From Pseudomonas borbori (GTDB lineage Bacteria > Pseudomonadota > Gammaproteobacteria > Pseudomonadales > Pseudomonadaceae): a stretch of 33,636 nt of DNA. The stretch is taken from contig NZ_FOWX01000040.1 of assembly GCF_900115555.1 (NCBI RefSeq), positions 1-33,636 on the forward strand, given 5' to 3'. Of this stretch, positions 15,216 through 23,858 are shown one piece after another. The notes below the pieces were generated by a model, which saw nothing but the letters and a program-made list of their open reading frames with translations, did no database searches and was not told the DNA's origin. The number at the start of each line of letters is the position of its first letter. Within the stretch, counting starts at the first letter, position 1. A program made the position numbers and the translations under genes.

Positions 15216-15853
15216 CCGCTACCTCCAGGCAGGCTGAGTTTCTGTGGCGTGCCCTGGTAGCAGTCCAGCGCCAGCCCCCATTTGTTGCGCTCGGGGTCGA
15301 GGTCGAAACGCACCACGCGCAGTGGATAGCGCACCACCACGCGCTTCACCGGCTCGGCGGCGAAGTACTCGTCGGCGTTGAGGTCGAGATTGACCTGCCA
15401 GCTGTCCTGATCGAGCTGCTTGACCCGCAGTTCGGGGTCGTCGCTGTAGCCGCGGCCCAGCACTTCATAGACGCCGCGCACGCGCTGGCGCAGCTCGCCG
15501 GCGGCTTTGCGGTATTCGTAGTCGCCTTCGAGGAAGTGCCGACAGGCAGGGGTCAAGTAGGACTGCAGGGCATAGATGGCCCGGCGGTAGTCCTGTTCGC
15601 CATCCGTGGGCCAGCGGTTGAGCTGGCCGAAGATATACAGGGCGAAGGCATAGATGTTTTCGGGGGGCACGTCCCACCACAGACGTGTGCTGCCTGAGCG
15701 CAGATCCGGTGGCACATGCACCGTCAGCTCCCTGGGTGCCGATTGCCAGCCGTACCAGAACCCGAGACAGGCCAGCGCCAGGACCACGATCGCCAGACGC
15801 AGGCTGAGGATATGCGCCTGCTGCGCATCCACCTTGTTACGAAAGCGGCTCAT
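15212..15853 (-). CDS. TIGR03746-type (PFL_4703), VirB8-like inner-membrane protein
   Basis: ATG at 15851-15853 overlaps the stop of the TIGR03750 gene. The 213-residue product begins MSRFRNKVDAQQAHILSLRL and has one membrane helix at about residues 19-38. A periplasmic domain follows (VPPENIYAFALYIFGQLNRW, then DGEQDYRRAIYALQSYLTPA), ending in a basic, beta-rich part. The bitopic topology and position fit TraE/VirB8-type assembly factors. The 315-aa frame to 16159 merely extends into the upstream gene. Confidence 0.85.
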   Translation of the reverse strand: MSRFRNKVDAQQAHILSLRLAIVVLALACLGFWYGWQSAPRELTVHVPPDLRSGSTRLWWDVPPENIYAFALYIFGQLNRWPTDGEQDYRRAIYALQSYLTPACRHFLEGDYEYRKAAGELRQRVRGVYEVLGRGYSDDPELRVKQLDQDSWQVNLDLNADEYFAAEPVKRVVVRYPLRVVRFDLDPERNKWGLALDCYQGTPQKLSLPGGSG

Positions 15854-16263
15854 GACTGCCACCGGGCCAGGGCGGGACGCAGCCGACGCGAGCGGCGAAC
15901 GGTCCAGGCGCCCGAGTGGAGGATCAGCGCACCACGTCCCACACGCCAGCGACTGGCCAGCAGCCATTCGAGCTGTCGATACAGCCAGGTTTCGGGGCGA
16001 GCGCGTTTCGCCCGGCGGAGCAGGGTGCCCGCGGCAAACAGCGTCATGGCCATGCCGGCGATCATGCCGGTCGGCGCCACGGCAAGGGATGTGGTGGCGA
16101 TGGACAGCGGCACGCCGAGCACCAGACCGAGGACCGCACCGACGCCCAGGGCGATCCACATCTCGTCGCTGGTCAGCCCGCGCAGCACCACCGGGTCGCG
16201 ATTGAGCCGCTCCGGCAGAAAGGTCAGGGTGCCGTCGTCAAGGCGTTCGATGGCGTCGTGCAT
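15850..16263 (-). CDS. TIGR03750-type conjugal transfer membrane protein
   Basis: The 137-residue protein starts MHDAIERLDDGTLTFLPERL, the hallmark opening of this family, and has two adjacent membrane helices at about residues 36-56 and 63-82, then a basic tail (RRAKRARPETWLYRQLEWLL). TraL/VirB3-like small inner-membrane proteins of this kind sit near the VirB4 ATPase. It follows the TIGR03745 gene with a 7-nt gap and overlaps the next start. Confidence 0.85.
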   Translation of the reverse strand: MHDAIERLDDGTLTFLPERLNRDPVVLRGLTSDEMWIALGVGAVLGLVLGVPLSIATTSLAVAPTGMIAGMAMTLFAAGTLLRRAKRARPETWLYRQLEWLLASRWRVGRGALILHSGAWTVRRSRRLRPALARWQS

Positions 16264-16270
16264 GCTGACC

Positions 16271-16642
16271 TCACAGGATCTCGGCGGCCTTGGTCAGGAA
16301 CCAGATGATCACCACCACCAGCAGGGCACCGACACCGACCACCGCGCCAAGGTCTTTCCAGGTCTTGCGCTGGTTCTGCACGTCCGCGTAAACGGTCAGC
16401 GAATGCCAGGCCACACCGAGGAAGGCGAGCAGGGCGATGAGCAGGCCGAGCAAAATGCCGCCGTCGTAGGCGTAGTTCTGGATGGTTTCGATCAACCCGG
16501 ATCCCTCACCGCGCGATGGCGCCTCCATGGTGGGCAACTCGGCAAAGGTCAGGCCCGGCCCCAGGATCAACAACAGACCGATCAGGCGCTGGCTGGCGCG
16601 ATCTTGCAGGTTGTTTTTCGCAACAGCAAAGGGCTTGAGCAT
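16271..16642 (-). CDS. TIGR03745-type (PFL_4702) ICE membrane protein
   Basis: The frame is set to start at ATG 16640-16642, preceded by AGGAG; the longer frame to 16951 overlaps two neighbours. The 123-residue product has an N-terminal hydrophobic signal (residues 20-36), an acidic/serine linker, and two membrane helices (about 55-78 and 98-118). Small proteins with this topology, just after TIGR03758, resemble pilin-like VirB2/TraA subunits of G-type systems. A pilin role is inference. Confidence 0.82.
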   Translation of the reverse strand: MLKPFAVAKNNLQDRASQRLIGLLLILGPGLTFAELPTMEAPSRGEGSGLIETIQNYAYDGGILLGLLIALLAFLGVAWHSLTVYADVQNQRKTWKDLGAVVGVGALLVVVIIWFLTKAAEIL

Positions 16643-16659
16643 GGCGTCGATCTCCTGGG

Positions 16660-16899
16660 TCAGGACAGGGTGAAGAACATCAGAATCAGCAAAGCGAGGA
16701 GCACGCGGACAGCACTGCCGCCGAAGGCGCCGAAGCGTACGCTGCCCACAGCCCAGCCCCGATAGGCCGTCCACATCGACCAGGCACACCAGAGCAGGGC
16801 CAAGACCAGCACCAGGGAAAGCCACAAGGTCGAACTGCTCTGCGGCGTAAAACCGGAGGCGTTCTGGAAGGCTGCGGTCTGGGCGTCGGACATGCTCAT
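16660..16899 (-). CDS. TIGR03758-type (PFL_4701) ICE small membrane protein
   Basis: The 79-residue protein begins MSMSDAQTAAFQNASGF and has two membrane helices (about residues 24-46 and 58-77, ending VRVLLALLILMFFTLS). The start overlaps the RAQPRD stop by ATGA. The FQ.ASGF opening and the order RAQPRD, this gene, TIGR03745 are diagnostic of the PFL_4701 family. It may be one of the pilin-like or pilus-assembly small proteins of the T4SS. Confidence 0.85.
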   Translation of the reverse strand: MSMSDAQTAAFQNASGFTPQSSSTLWLSLVLVLALLWCAWSMWTAYRGWAVGSVRFGAFGGSAVRVLLALLILMFFTLS

Positions 16900-17219
16900 G
16901 GCGCCGCCTCCGGGTGGGGGCCGTCGAGGCGGTAATCGCCGACCAGCTCACCGGGATCGCGAGGTTGGGCGCGGGAGGGCGCTAGGTAGCCCTGGATGCC
17001 TTGGCGAATGCGCTGGAGGTCTTGATGCAAGCGCGAGTAGTCAAACTGGTAGCGATCGGTGGGTATGCTGGAGGACCTGGCTCGATGGGCGAGGGTCTCG
17101 ATGTTGTCGAGTTGCTGGGCAATCAGGCTGAGTTCGGTATTCTCTTGGGAGGCCGTCACTGAGGTGCCAGTCGCTGCGCAGAGGACGAGCAGAAGGCAGC
17201 GGGCAGAAGCGGTACGCAT
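16896..17219 (-). CDS. RAQPRD-family ICE protein
   Basis: The 107-residue exported protein has a signal peptide (residues 1-24, ...TGTSVTAS), a helical mature part and the name-giving RAQPRD motif at residues 83-88 (APSRAQPRDPGELVGDYR). The family is found only in conjugative elements of this class; its role in transfer is not known. GAGGG precedes the ATG. It is the first gene of the second T4SS block. Because hipBA is inserted upstream in the opposite direction, this block must have its own promoter in 17220-17450, although I see no convincing -35/-10 pair. Confidence 0.9.
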   Translation of the reverse strand: MRTASARCLLLVLCAATGTSVTASQENTELSLIAQQLDNIETLAHRARSSSIPTDRYQFDYSRLHQDLQRIRQGIQGYLAPSRAQPRDPGELVGDYRLDGPHPEAAP

Positions 17220-17447
17220 GGTGAAGACCCTCGGAACAATCTGGCACCAGCATGGGCAGAGTGAGCGGAACCAGGCAGCAGGAAAACCGAAGGCGGGCGG
17301 ATCGGTTTTCTTTGCAGCAGGTTCAGGCGGGAAATCGTATGGCCACTGGGTATCGAACGAGTGGGCTCGAGTGTCGCCAGATGCGGTTTAATATTCTTGT
17401 AGGAACTCTTTTATTGTTTTAGTGCTCCATAGGGAGCTATTATTTTT

Positions 17448-17855
17448 GTGTCAGACAGTTTTAATATAATGGTTCCTGTGGAAGCGCATAAGATGGTTAA
17501 ACAGTCCGATAAGGATGGACAGCTCGATAAGCTACCACTCCCACTGCCCGCTGAGCGGGCCATTCGCAAGCTCGGTAGCGACTTGGCGTTGGCCCGCCGC
17601 CGCCGGCATATCTCCCAGCAGTCCCTGGCCGAACGCATGGGCGCGTCGTTGTCCACGGTCCGGCGCATGGAGAAGGGCGATCCGCGTGTGCCCATCCATT
17701 TCATTGCCCGCGCACTGCAGGTTTTCGGCGAGATCGAGGCGCTCGCGGGGTTGATCGATTCAGCCCGGGACGACATCGGCCTGGTCCTGATGGATGAGCG
17801 CCTGCCCCAGCGTGTGCGCAGCAAGCGGAGCAAGGACGAGAAGGGGGCGTTATGA
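17448..17855 (+). CDS. hipB: XRE-family regulator, HipB-like antitoxin
   Basis: The 135-residue protein contains a helix-turn-helix domain at about residues 38-90 (LGSDLALARRRRHISQQSLA, ERMGASLSTVRRMEKGDPRV). It overlaps hipA by ATGA, so it is the cognate HipB-type antitoxin and autorepressor. The assigned start is GTG at 17448 with AGGGAG 11 nt upstream; internal ATGs at 17469 and 17493 are alternatives. The 80 bp in front are AT-rich compared with the surroundings, consistent with a promoter and a recent insertion. Confidence 0.85.
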   Translation: MSDSFNIMVPVEAHKMVKQSDKDGQLDKLPLPLPAERAIRKLGSDLALARRRRHISQQSLAERMGASLSTVRRMEKGDPRVPIHFIARALQVFGEIEALAGLIDSARDDIGLVLMDERLPQRVRSKRSKDEKGAL

Positions 17856-19141
17856 AGATGAAGGAGTCGATCAGGCAGGAAGTGGAGGTCTGCATCGGGC
17901 GTGCGGGTACGTCGGTGGGGCGGCTGATCTATGCCAGGCAGGGGCGGCGCGAGAATACCGCGTTCGCCTACGACGAGCGCTGGCTAGCGAACCCGGACCG
18001 CTTCGCAATTTCCCCCGACCTGGAACTGGTCACGGGCTATCAGCCACGTAAGGCACCGTCCGCCGTTGACTCGGTCTTCCCCTTCGCCATCGCCGACACG
18101 GCACCGGACGCCTGGGGACGCCGGGTTATTGCGCGCGATCATGCCAAGCAGCGCCGCGGCAACCCGGCGCTCGCGCCGCTGAGCGAGATGGACTACCTGC
18201 TGGCGGTCGACGATTTCAGCCGGGTTGGCGCATTGCGGCTGCGCGACCAGGCCGGCCACTTCTGCCGGACAGTTGAGCAGGGGAGGCGCAGCACACCGCC
18301 GCTGCTGGAGTTACGGCGCATCTACGAGGCCAGTCGCGCGGTCGAGCAGGGGCAGGAGACCACTGAGGATTTGCGCTATCTGCAAGGCAAGGGCACGTCC
18401 CTGGGGGGGATGCGGCCCAAGTGCACGGTGGTCGACGAGGATGGTTGGTTGGCCATCGGCAAATTTCCGAGTGTGGGTGATACGCGCAGCGTGACCCGAG
18501 GTGAGGTGCTGGCGCTATGCCTGGCGCAGCGCGCCGGTATCGACGCAGCGCCAGCGCGTATCGTTGAACTGGAGGGCGTTGCGGTGGCCATTATCCGCCG
18601 CTTCGATCGTGATGGCGCCGATGGCCGCATTCCCTACCTCTCCGCCGCCTCGCTGCTGCAGGCCTCCCGCGAGGAAGATCGCAGTTATACGGAGATCGCT
18701 GACGCCATCCGTTCCACAGGCCATAGGCCAACGGAGGATGTGCGGCAACTATGGCGGCGTATGCTGTTCAACCTGCTGGTCACCAATGTCGACGATCACC
18801 TGCAGAACCACGGCTTTCTCCACGTGGGGAAGGGCCTGTGGCGGTTGGCTCCAGCCTTCGATATCAATCCCTTCCCGGACAAGGAGCGGGAGTCGAAAAC
18901 CTGGCTATCGGAGCAGGATGGGCCGATCACCGACCTCGCCATGCTGCTGAATCGCAGCAGCTACTTCTCCCTGAGCCGGGACGAGGCGCTGCATGCGCTG
19001 GCCGAGGTGCATGCCGCCGTGTCGAACTGGCGGGACGTTGCACTCAGTCCCGCGATCGGGCTGCGCCGGGAGGAACTGAAGGATTTCGCGCCTGCTTTCG
19101 AACACGAGCAAATGGACGTGGCGCAGAGCCTGCTGACCTGA
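17852..19141 (+). CDS. hipA: HipA-type serine/threonine kinase toxin
   Basis: The 429-residue protein has the HipA layout. An N-terminal subdomain (FAYDERWLA, FPFAIADTAPDAWGR around 76-90) is followed by the glycine-rich TSLGGMRPK at 182-190. The catalytic NVDDHLQNHGF is at 312-322 (Asp315, Asn319) and the metal-binding FDINPF at 336-341. HipA kinases inactivate glutamyl-tRNA synthetase or other targets and cause dormancy; HipB binding blocks this. All key residues are present and the length is normal. GGGGG precedes the ATG. The module lies antiparallel inside the T4SS region between TIGR03747 and RAQPRD and is probably an addiction system for the ICE. Confidence 0.93.
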   Translation: MKMKESIRQEVEVCIGRAGTSVGRLIYARQGRRENTAFAYDERWLANPDRFAISPDLELVTGYQPRKAPSAVDSVFPFAIADTAPDAWGRRVIARDHAKQRRGNPALAPLSEMDYLLAVDDFSRVGALRLRDQAGHFCRTVEQGRRSTPPLLELRRIYEASRAVEQGQETTEDLRYLQGKGTSLGGMRPKCTVVDEDGWLAIGKFPSVGDTRSVTRGEVLALCLAQRAGIDAAPARIVELEGVAVAIIRRFDRDGADGRIPYLSAASLLQASREEDRSYTEIADAIRSTGHRPTEDVRQLWRRMLFNLLVTNVDDHLQNHGFLHVGKGLWRLAPAFDINPFPDKERESKTWLSEQDGPITDLAMLLNRSSYFSLSRDEALHALAEVHAAVSNWRDVALSPAIGLRREELKDFAPAFEHEQMDVAQSLLT

Positions 19142-19175
19142 CGCGTTGTAGGGAAAAATCAGCATAGGGTCGTGT

Positions 19176-19907
19176 TCACAGGTATTTCTTGAAGGTCGCC
19201 GCGGTGATTGCGACCGCCATGCCCAGCAGTGCCGCGCTGGGAAGCAGTAGCAGCAGGGGATGCAGCGAGAAGGGCAACGACAGGTAAATGATCCATGGCG
19301 CGATCAGTAACGGCGCCATCGCACGCTTGGCGCGGTGGTAGACGAAACTGCTTTCACGTCCGGCGCCGAATTTACGCAGGTCGCGACGCATCAGTCCGTC
19401 GACGAAGCCGGTGAGCATGGCCAGCAGGAACAACGGGGTGGTCAGGAGCAGGATGGTCAGGCGTACGGCAAAGGTGAAGCTGATATACACCGCCGCCAGG
19501 ACGAAATCTTCGATGCTCAGGTAGAGCTGGCTGAGCCCGCTCCAGAGGCCGTTGCCCCGGCTTGATTCCTGCGCCTGTTGAGTGAACTCCGCAAATCCCG
19601 TCTTCACCAGCAGCCAGTGGTTGAGTAGTTCCAGCAACCGAGTCGTTGTCTGCGGCGGCTGCTGGAGGATCAGCGAGGATTTGAAGTGCTCGCTGAGCCA
19701 GCCCAGTTCGCTGGTCAGCATGGCATGGCTGTGTCGCCAGCCCTGATCGCCCCAGAACAGCAGCAGGCCGGCGAATTCCATCAGGATCGAGAACAGCAGC
19801 GAGACGATCAGCAGGCCGGTGATGCGCAGGGCCAGGCCGAACGCCGAGGCGATCAGCCCGGGTCGCTGGATCGGCTGGGGCTGCCGTGATGGGGGGCTGT
19901 TCACCAT
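19176..19907 (-). CDS. TIGR03747-type (PFL_4697) ICE membrane protein
   Basis: The 243-residue protein is polytopic, with hydrophobic segments at about residues 25-52, 135-180 and 205-237. It begins with a proline-rich cytoplasmic tail (MVNSPPSRQPQPIQRPG) and contains RRDLRKFGAGRESSFVYHRA, a stretch typical of the family. It lies 35 nt after traD and is the last gene of the first T4SS block before hipBA. It probably assists the coupling protein at the inner membrane, by analogy with other small partners of TraD; this is inferred from position. Confidence 0.85.
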   Translation of the reverse strand: MVNSPPSRQPQPIQRPGLIASAFGLALRITGLLIVSLLFSILMEFAGLLLFWGDQGWRHSHAMLTSELGWLSEHFKSSLILQQPPQTTTRLLELLNHWLLVKTGFAEFTQQAQESSRGNGLWSGLSQLYLSIEDFVLAAVYISFTFAVRLTILLLTTPLFLLAMLTGFVDGLMRRDLRKFGAGRESSFVYHRAKRAMAPLLIAPWIIYLSLPFSLHPLLLLLPSAALLGMAVAITAATFKKYL

Positions 19908-19942
19908 GCCTCAGCCCAGACTGTGCTGGCGGGAAGAGCTGG

Positions 19943-22096
19943 TCACGGTGCCTCCCGGGTGGACGAATCCTCCGTTGCGACAGCGCCGGGTGATGCCGCC
20001 CGCCCCAGATCGAAGTCGAGCGTGGGTCCACCGCCGCTGGCCTTCCACCATTGCCCCGCCTGTTCGTTGTAGCTGGCCCGCATGCACTGCGCGAGTTCTT
20101 GCAGGTCCCTGGGCATGGCGTCGTCCGGCGAGGGCTTGGGCAGCGGCATGCGGACTTTCCACAGCTGCCCGCCTTCCTGGAAGGAGAACATCTGCCCCTT
20201 GGGCAGGCTGACGATATGGGCTGGCTCGATCAGCGGCACGCCGGTGGCGCTGACCCGGTCCTGCGAGGAGGAGGTGAAGTCGGTGGCGGCGTGTGGATCG
20301 GCGGTGTCCGTGGCGCCCGACACCAGCGTCCTGGTCAGCACGTTGACCTTCGGCAGCTGTCGGGTCAGCAACTCGGCAGTGGCGGTCTCACGTACGCGCA
20401 GCATTTGCAGGGTATTGAAGTTACCGATCACCTGGCCGGCTTTGGCACGGTTGCCGATCCGCGCTTCGATGTCGCTGAGGGTCTGGGTGTAGGCGGTGAC
20501 CTGGATGCCGGCACCGCCGCCCTTGTTGATCAGCGGAATGAACTCGTCACCCATCAACTCGTTGAACTCGTCGGCATGCAGGTTGATGGGGACCTTGTCG
20601 GCGCTTTGGCTGGAAGCGGGCAGACCGTGGTCGATACCGTGTTTGTAGATATGGCCGGCGACCGAGACCAGGTCGGCGAACATCGAGTTGCCCACGGCGG
20701 CGGCGACCTCGGCATCGGTCAGCGCATCCAGACCGACGTAGACGATGCCGCGTTTGCGCATGATCTGCAGCCAGTCGAAGATCGGCCGAGGATCGGCCAG
20801 GTTGGTGTAATCGGGTGCCAGCAACTGCGCGGTCTTGCCGGTGGTGAGTTTTTCCAGCAGGGGCAGAAGGCTCGCCACGATCTTGTCGAAATAGGTGCGG
20901 TCGTAACGCACCGCCGAGCGCAGTCCGTCCAGCACCGGGTCGAATACACGCTTGGCCGCCAAGTATTGCTCGATGGCCACCACACGCTTCTCGCGACCGA
21001 GCATGTGGCGCGGGGTGTTCTTCTCGTTGAGCTTGCCTTCGAGCTGGACGACCACCTCCCAGGCCTGCGGGTCGGTGCGGGTGAAGAACTGCTGGGCGTA
21101 CTCGATGAACAAGGCGTCGATGTTCACCACATGGCGTTGGATCTGCAGGTAGTCGGGCCGCCGGCCCAGCTCGTTCAGGGCACGGGCGATGATATTGACG
21201 AAGCGCCAGGCAAACTCCCGGAAGGCCGCCGAGTTGCCCTCGCCACTCAGTTGACCGGCGATGCGCGACGCCACTTCGGTGATGCGCCCGACGCGGCCCA
21301 CCGCGTTGTAGCGGGCCGAGATCTCCGGCCAGCCGAGGTGAAACACGTAGAACTCCTGTTCCCGCCCGGCTCGGCGCGCTTCGACATACATGCGTTTGAG
21401 CAGGTCAGGGTCGCCCTTGGGATCGAAGACGATGACCACCTCATGCTCACGGCGGTGGATGTCTTGAGTGATATACACCTCGGCCAGACGGGTCTTGCCG
21501 ACCCGCGTGGTGCCCAGCACCAGGGTGTGCCCGACGCGCTCGCCGAGCGGCAGGCTCGCTAGTATTTCGTCGGGCTCGACCCCGTGCAGCAGCGCCGAAC
21601 CGCCCACTGCGGGTAGCGGGCGCACGGGGTTGAACGCACTGTCCCAGGCGGTGAAGCGTGCCAGTGTCGACAGCGGGAAGGGCGCGTACTCCAGGTGCCG
21701 TTCCAGCCCACGTGCCAGGCGCTGGACCAGGGGCGGATCGATGTAGCGCGCGACGGCGGGATCCTGGGCCTCGACCAGACGTTGGGTATGCAGCCGGGTC
21801 CAGGGAAAGCCCCGGCCCATGAACAGGCGCTGGCGGCTGACGGGAATCTGTCGGCTGGTGAGTTCATAGCGGGGCAGGCGGCGGATATTGCGCCGGTAAC
21901 GAAACACGTCCCAGGCCTGGCGCAGACGAATACAGCCGAACAGGGCATAGGCCAGCGCCGCGATCAGGCCAATCTCGGGCGACAGCGCCACGGCCCAGGG
22001 GGCGTGCAGGCACAGCAGCGTGGCGGCGATGCAGATGGCCACCGTGTACAGCTCTACAGCTGGCCTGAGCTTGGATTCCATCGCATGCTCGGCCAT
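19943..22096 (-). CDS. traD: Type IV coupling protein TraD (TIGR03743, SXT/TOL type)
   Basis: The 717-residue ATPase recruits the relaxosome and drives DNA through the channel. Two membrane helices lie in residues 15-55, Walker A GTTRVGKT at 195-202, FDPKGDPDLLKRMY just after, and Walker B HADEFNEL around 507-514. The rest follows the TraD family to an unstructured C-terminus (SPGAVATEDSSTREAP). The ATG at 22096 is used although its ribosome binding site is weak; ATG 22081 is an alternative. It lies 9 nt after the TIGR03765 gene. It is complete, so the element retains the coupling function. Confidence 0.93.
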   Translation of the reverse strand: MAEHAMESKLRPAVELYTVAICIAATLLCLHAPWAVALSPEIGLIAALAYALFGCIRLRQAWDVFRYRRNIRRLPRYELTSRQIPVSRQRLFMGRGFPWTRLHTQRLVEAQDPAVARYIDPPLVQRLARGLERHLEYAPFPLSTLARFTAWDSAFNPVRPLPAVGGSALLHGVEPDEILASLPLGERVGHTLVLGTTRVGKTRLAEVYITQDIHRREHEVVIVFDPKGDPDLLKRMYVEARRAGREQEFYVFHLGWPEISARYNAVGRVGRITEVASRIAGQLSGEGNSAAFREFAWRFVNIIARALNELGRRPDYLQIQRHVVNIDALFIEYAQQFFTRTDPQAWEVVVQLEGKLNEKNTPRHMLGREKRVVAIEQYLAAKRVFDPVLDGLRSAVRYDRTYFDKIVASLLPLLEKLTTGKTAQLLAPDYTNLADPRPIFDWLQIMRKRGIVYVGLDALTDAEVAAAVGNSMFADLVSVAGHIYKHGIDHGLPASSQSADKVPINLHADEFNELMGDEFIPLINKGGGAGIQVTAYTQTLSDIEARIGNRAKAGQVIGNFNTLQMLRVRETATAELLTRQLPKVNVLTRTLVSGATDTADPHAATDFTSSSQDRVSATGVPLIEPAHIVSLPKGQMFSFQEGGQLWKVRMPLPKPSPDDAMPRDLQELAQCMRASYNEQAGQWWKASGGGPTLDFDLGRAASPGAVATEDSSTREAP

Positions 22097-22105
22097 GGCC
22101 TGGAC

Positions 22106-22597
22106 TCACTGATCCAGCCTGGTGGCGGTTACCAGCACCGGGTAGTGGCTGATCCGTAGGCGTGCGGCGATGTCGTCGCCGTTGACCGGCACAATGACCA
22201 GGTCGGGGGCCGTCGCCCGGATTCGGCTCAGGGCTTCGCTGTCGGCCACCTCCACGGCCAGGCCGACCGCGCCCATTGCCCGCAGTCGAGCGGCGTTCTC
22301 GCGCAACCAGGACAGCGAGCGAGGATCGCCGCCGAGCAGAAAGAAGGGGCGCAGCCCTGGCATGTTCAAGGCACGCGGGGCGATATTTCCCGGGCTCAGC
22401 AGGGCGCTGCTGACCGGCAACATCCACGCCTCGCCACCGAGCGCGGATAGGTGCTCTGGTGAAGCACGGGGCCTCGTGTCCATCTGCTGGATCAGGGACG
22501 AATCCCGAGGTTGGACGGGGGCACCCTGTGCTGGCTCTGCCAGCACGGTAGCGGTCAGGGCCAAGGCCAGTGCACAGGCGGGTAGCGAGCCTTTCAT
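22106..22597 (-). CDS. TIGR03765-type (PFL_4695) ICE protein
   Basis: The 163-residue exported protein has a signal peptide (residues 1-25) and an alpha/beta domain with SLSWLRENAARLRAMGAVGL, APDLVIVPVNGDDIAARLRI and HYPVLVTATRLDQ at the end, typical of TIGR03765. Its start overlaps the transglycosylase stop by ATGA and it is followed directly by traD, the usual arrangement. A periplasmic role in the T4SS is likely; the activity is unknown. Confidence 0.85.
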   Translation of the reverse strand: MKGSLPACALALALTATVLAEPAQGAPVQPRDSSLIQQMDTRPRASPEHLSALGGEAWMLPVSSALLSPGNIAPRALNMPGLRPFFLLGGDPRSLSWLRENAARLRAMGAVGLAVEVADSEALSRIRATAPDLVIVPVNGDDIAARLRISHYPVLVTATRLDQ

Positions 22598-23148
22598 GGG
22601 GAACGGGCCTTGGTCGAAGCGGGCGGGGAACCCGTCACCTGCTGCAGGTGCCGGGCAAAGCCAGCGCGGTAGCGTGCGGCCGGCGCGCCACCGGCCGGGC
22701 GGTGATAGCGGCCGGCGGCCTTTACCCAGTCACCGGTGGCGTCATGCTGCTCACGCAGCAAGCTGGCGGCGACCGTGAGGTTGCGGTAGGGGTCCAGTGC
22801 CTCGCAGGGGCTGGAAAAGCGCTGACCGTGATAACCGAAGTTGATCTGGCCGAGTCCGCTGTCGATGCGCTTGGCGTCGTGTTTGGCGAGCGCTCGAAGC
22901 AAGGCCCGGCACGCCGCTCGACGGGTGGCGAAGCGCTGGGCTTTACCGGCGATATTGAGGGTCCAGGGCCAGGGTAAAAGCCGGCCGCGGATACGCATGC
23001 CGCTTTCCTGCAGGGCAATCGCGAACAGCACCGCGGAAGGAATACCGGCAGCATGGGCCGCCAACCGGTAGGCCGGCGGTGGCACCTCGGCCCGGGCGGC
23101 GAGGATCACCAGCAGGAGCGCGAGCCCCGTCACTGCAGGCGCTGCCAT
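22594..23148 (-). CDS. Lytic transglycosylase of the conjugation apparatus (SLT domain)
   Basis: The start is placed at ATG 23146-23148 (AGGG upstream). The 184-residue product has a signal-like N-terminus (ALLLVILAARA) and a single SLT domain: AIALQESGM with the catalytic glutamate at about residue 48, GLGQINFGYHGQRF in the middle, and ALDPYRNLTVAASLLREQH then AAGRYHRP. It would cut peptidoglycan to let the secretion channel cross the cell wall, like VirB1 and PilT-type proteins. It overlaps the TIGR03759 gene by 19 bp and the next gene by 4 bp. Confidence 0.87.
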   Translation of the reverse strand: MAAPAVTGLALLLVILAARAEVPPPAYRLAAHAAGIPSAVLFAIALQESGMRIRGRLLPWPWTLNIAGKAQRFATRRAACRALLRALAKHDAKRIDSGLGQINFGYHGQRFSSPCEALDPYRNLTVAASLLREQHDATGDWVKAAGRYHRPAGGAPAARYRAGFARHLQQVTGSPPASTKARSP

Positions 23149-23849
23149 TGTCCCTGTACCTGCTGGAAGAGGGCGGGTAGCGGGCCCTGCGCGCCCAGCC
23201 CGAGCCACTGGCCGCGATCATGGTTCAGGGTAATCTGCCGACGCTGCACTCGGGTAGGGTCGATACCCGCTTGCCGGGCCCAGGCGCGGACACGGTCGTC
23301 CTTGCCCTGACTGCCGACCAAGTAGAGGTCGAATTCAGTCTCCTGGCGTTGCAGGCGTTGGGCTTCTGTCGTGCACGCGGGGCATTGTTCCTCCACGAAC
23401 AGGGCGAGCCGCCGCGCGCCTGGAGTACTGTCAGCGGCTGGGCCGCCCAGGCCCTGGACCGGTAGCAAGTCGGGATACAGCCTGGCCCATGCGGCGTCAT
23501 AGGCGTGCTGATAGGCCAACTCGCGCTCGGCGCGCTGGGCTTCGAGCTTGACCTGCAATTGCGCGTAACGCCGACGCTCCTGATCGCTATGCGCTTCGAC
23601 TCCCAGCGCGGTGAGGGGGTCGAGGTTCGGGCTCCAGAAACCTCGTGGCCCCGCCTGGATTTCCTCGAAGCGTGACCATTCCTGTTCCGTCAGCCCCCAG
23701 TCCGAGGCTCGGCTCGAGTGGCTGCGTTGCAGTGGGGTGGACTCGGTGCTGCGTACCTGCGAACGGGCAGTGGCGATGTCGCCAGCCAGCGAACTGGTGG
23801 CGGCCAGTGCGGCGAGGCAGAGGGTGGCGATCAGCAGCGAGCGGTTCAT
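23130..23849 (-). CDS. TIGR03759-type (PFL_4693) ICE protein with CPAC motif
   Basis: The start at 23849 is preferred because AGAGG lies five bases upstream; the codons at 23852 and 23855 are too close to it. The 239-residue product has a signal peptide (MNRSLLIATLCLAALAATSS...), the family stretch SDWGLTEQEWSRFEEIQAGP then RGFWSPNLDPLTALGVEA, and a C-terminal thioredoxin-like domain with LFVEEQCPACTTEAQRL. The CPAC pair may give thiol-redox activity in the periplasm, useful for the cysteine-rich TraU-like and TIGR03755 proteins; this link is inferred. Confidence 0.85.
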   Translation of the reverse strand: MNRSLLIATLCLAALAATSSLAGDIATARSQVRSTESTPLQRSHSSRASDWGLTEQEWSRFEEIQAGPRGFWSPNLDPLTALGVEAHSDQERRRYAQLQVKLEAQRAERELAYQHAYDAAWARLYPDLLPVQGLGGPAADSTPGARRLALFVEEQCPACTTEAQRLQRQETEFDLYLVGSQGKDDRVRAWARQAGIDPTRVQRRQITLNHDRGQWLGLGAQGPLPALFQQVQGQWQRLQ

Positions 23850-23858
23850 CATCACCTC

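Noticed and set aside
20051..21562. 503-codon plus-strand open frame
   Set aside because: It is antisense to the clearly functional traD gene and is open only because of high GC content; no family resemblance or ribosome binding site.
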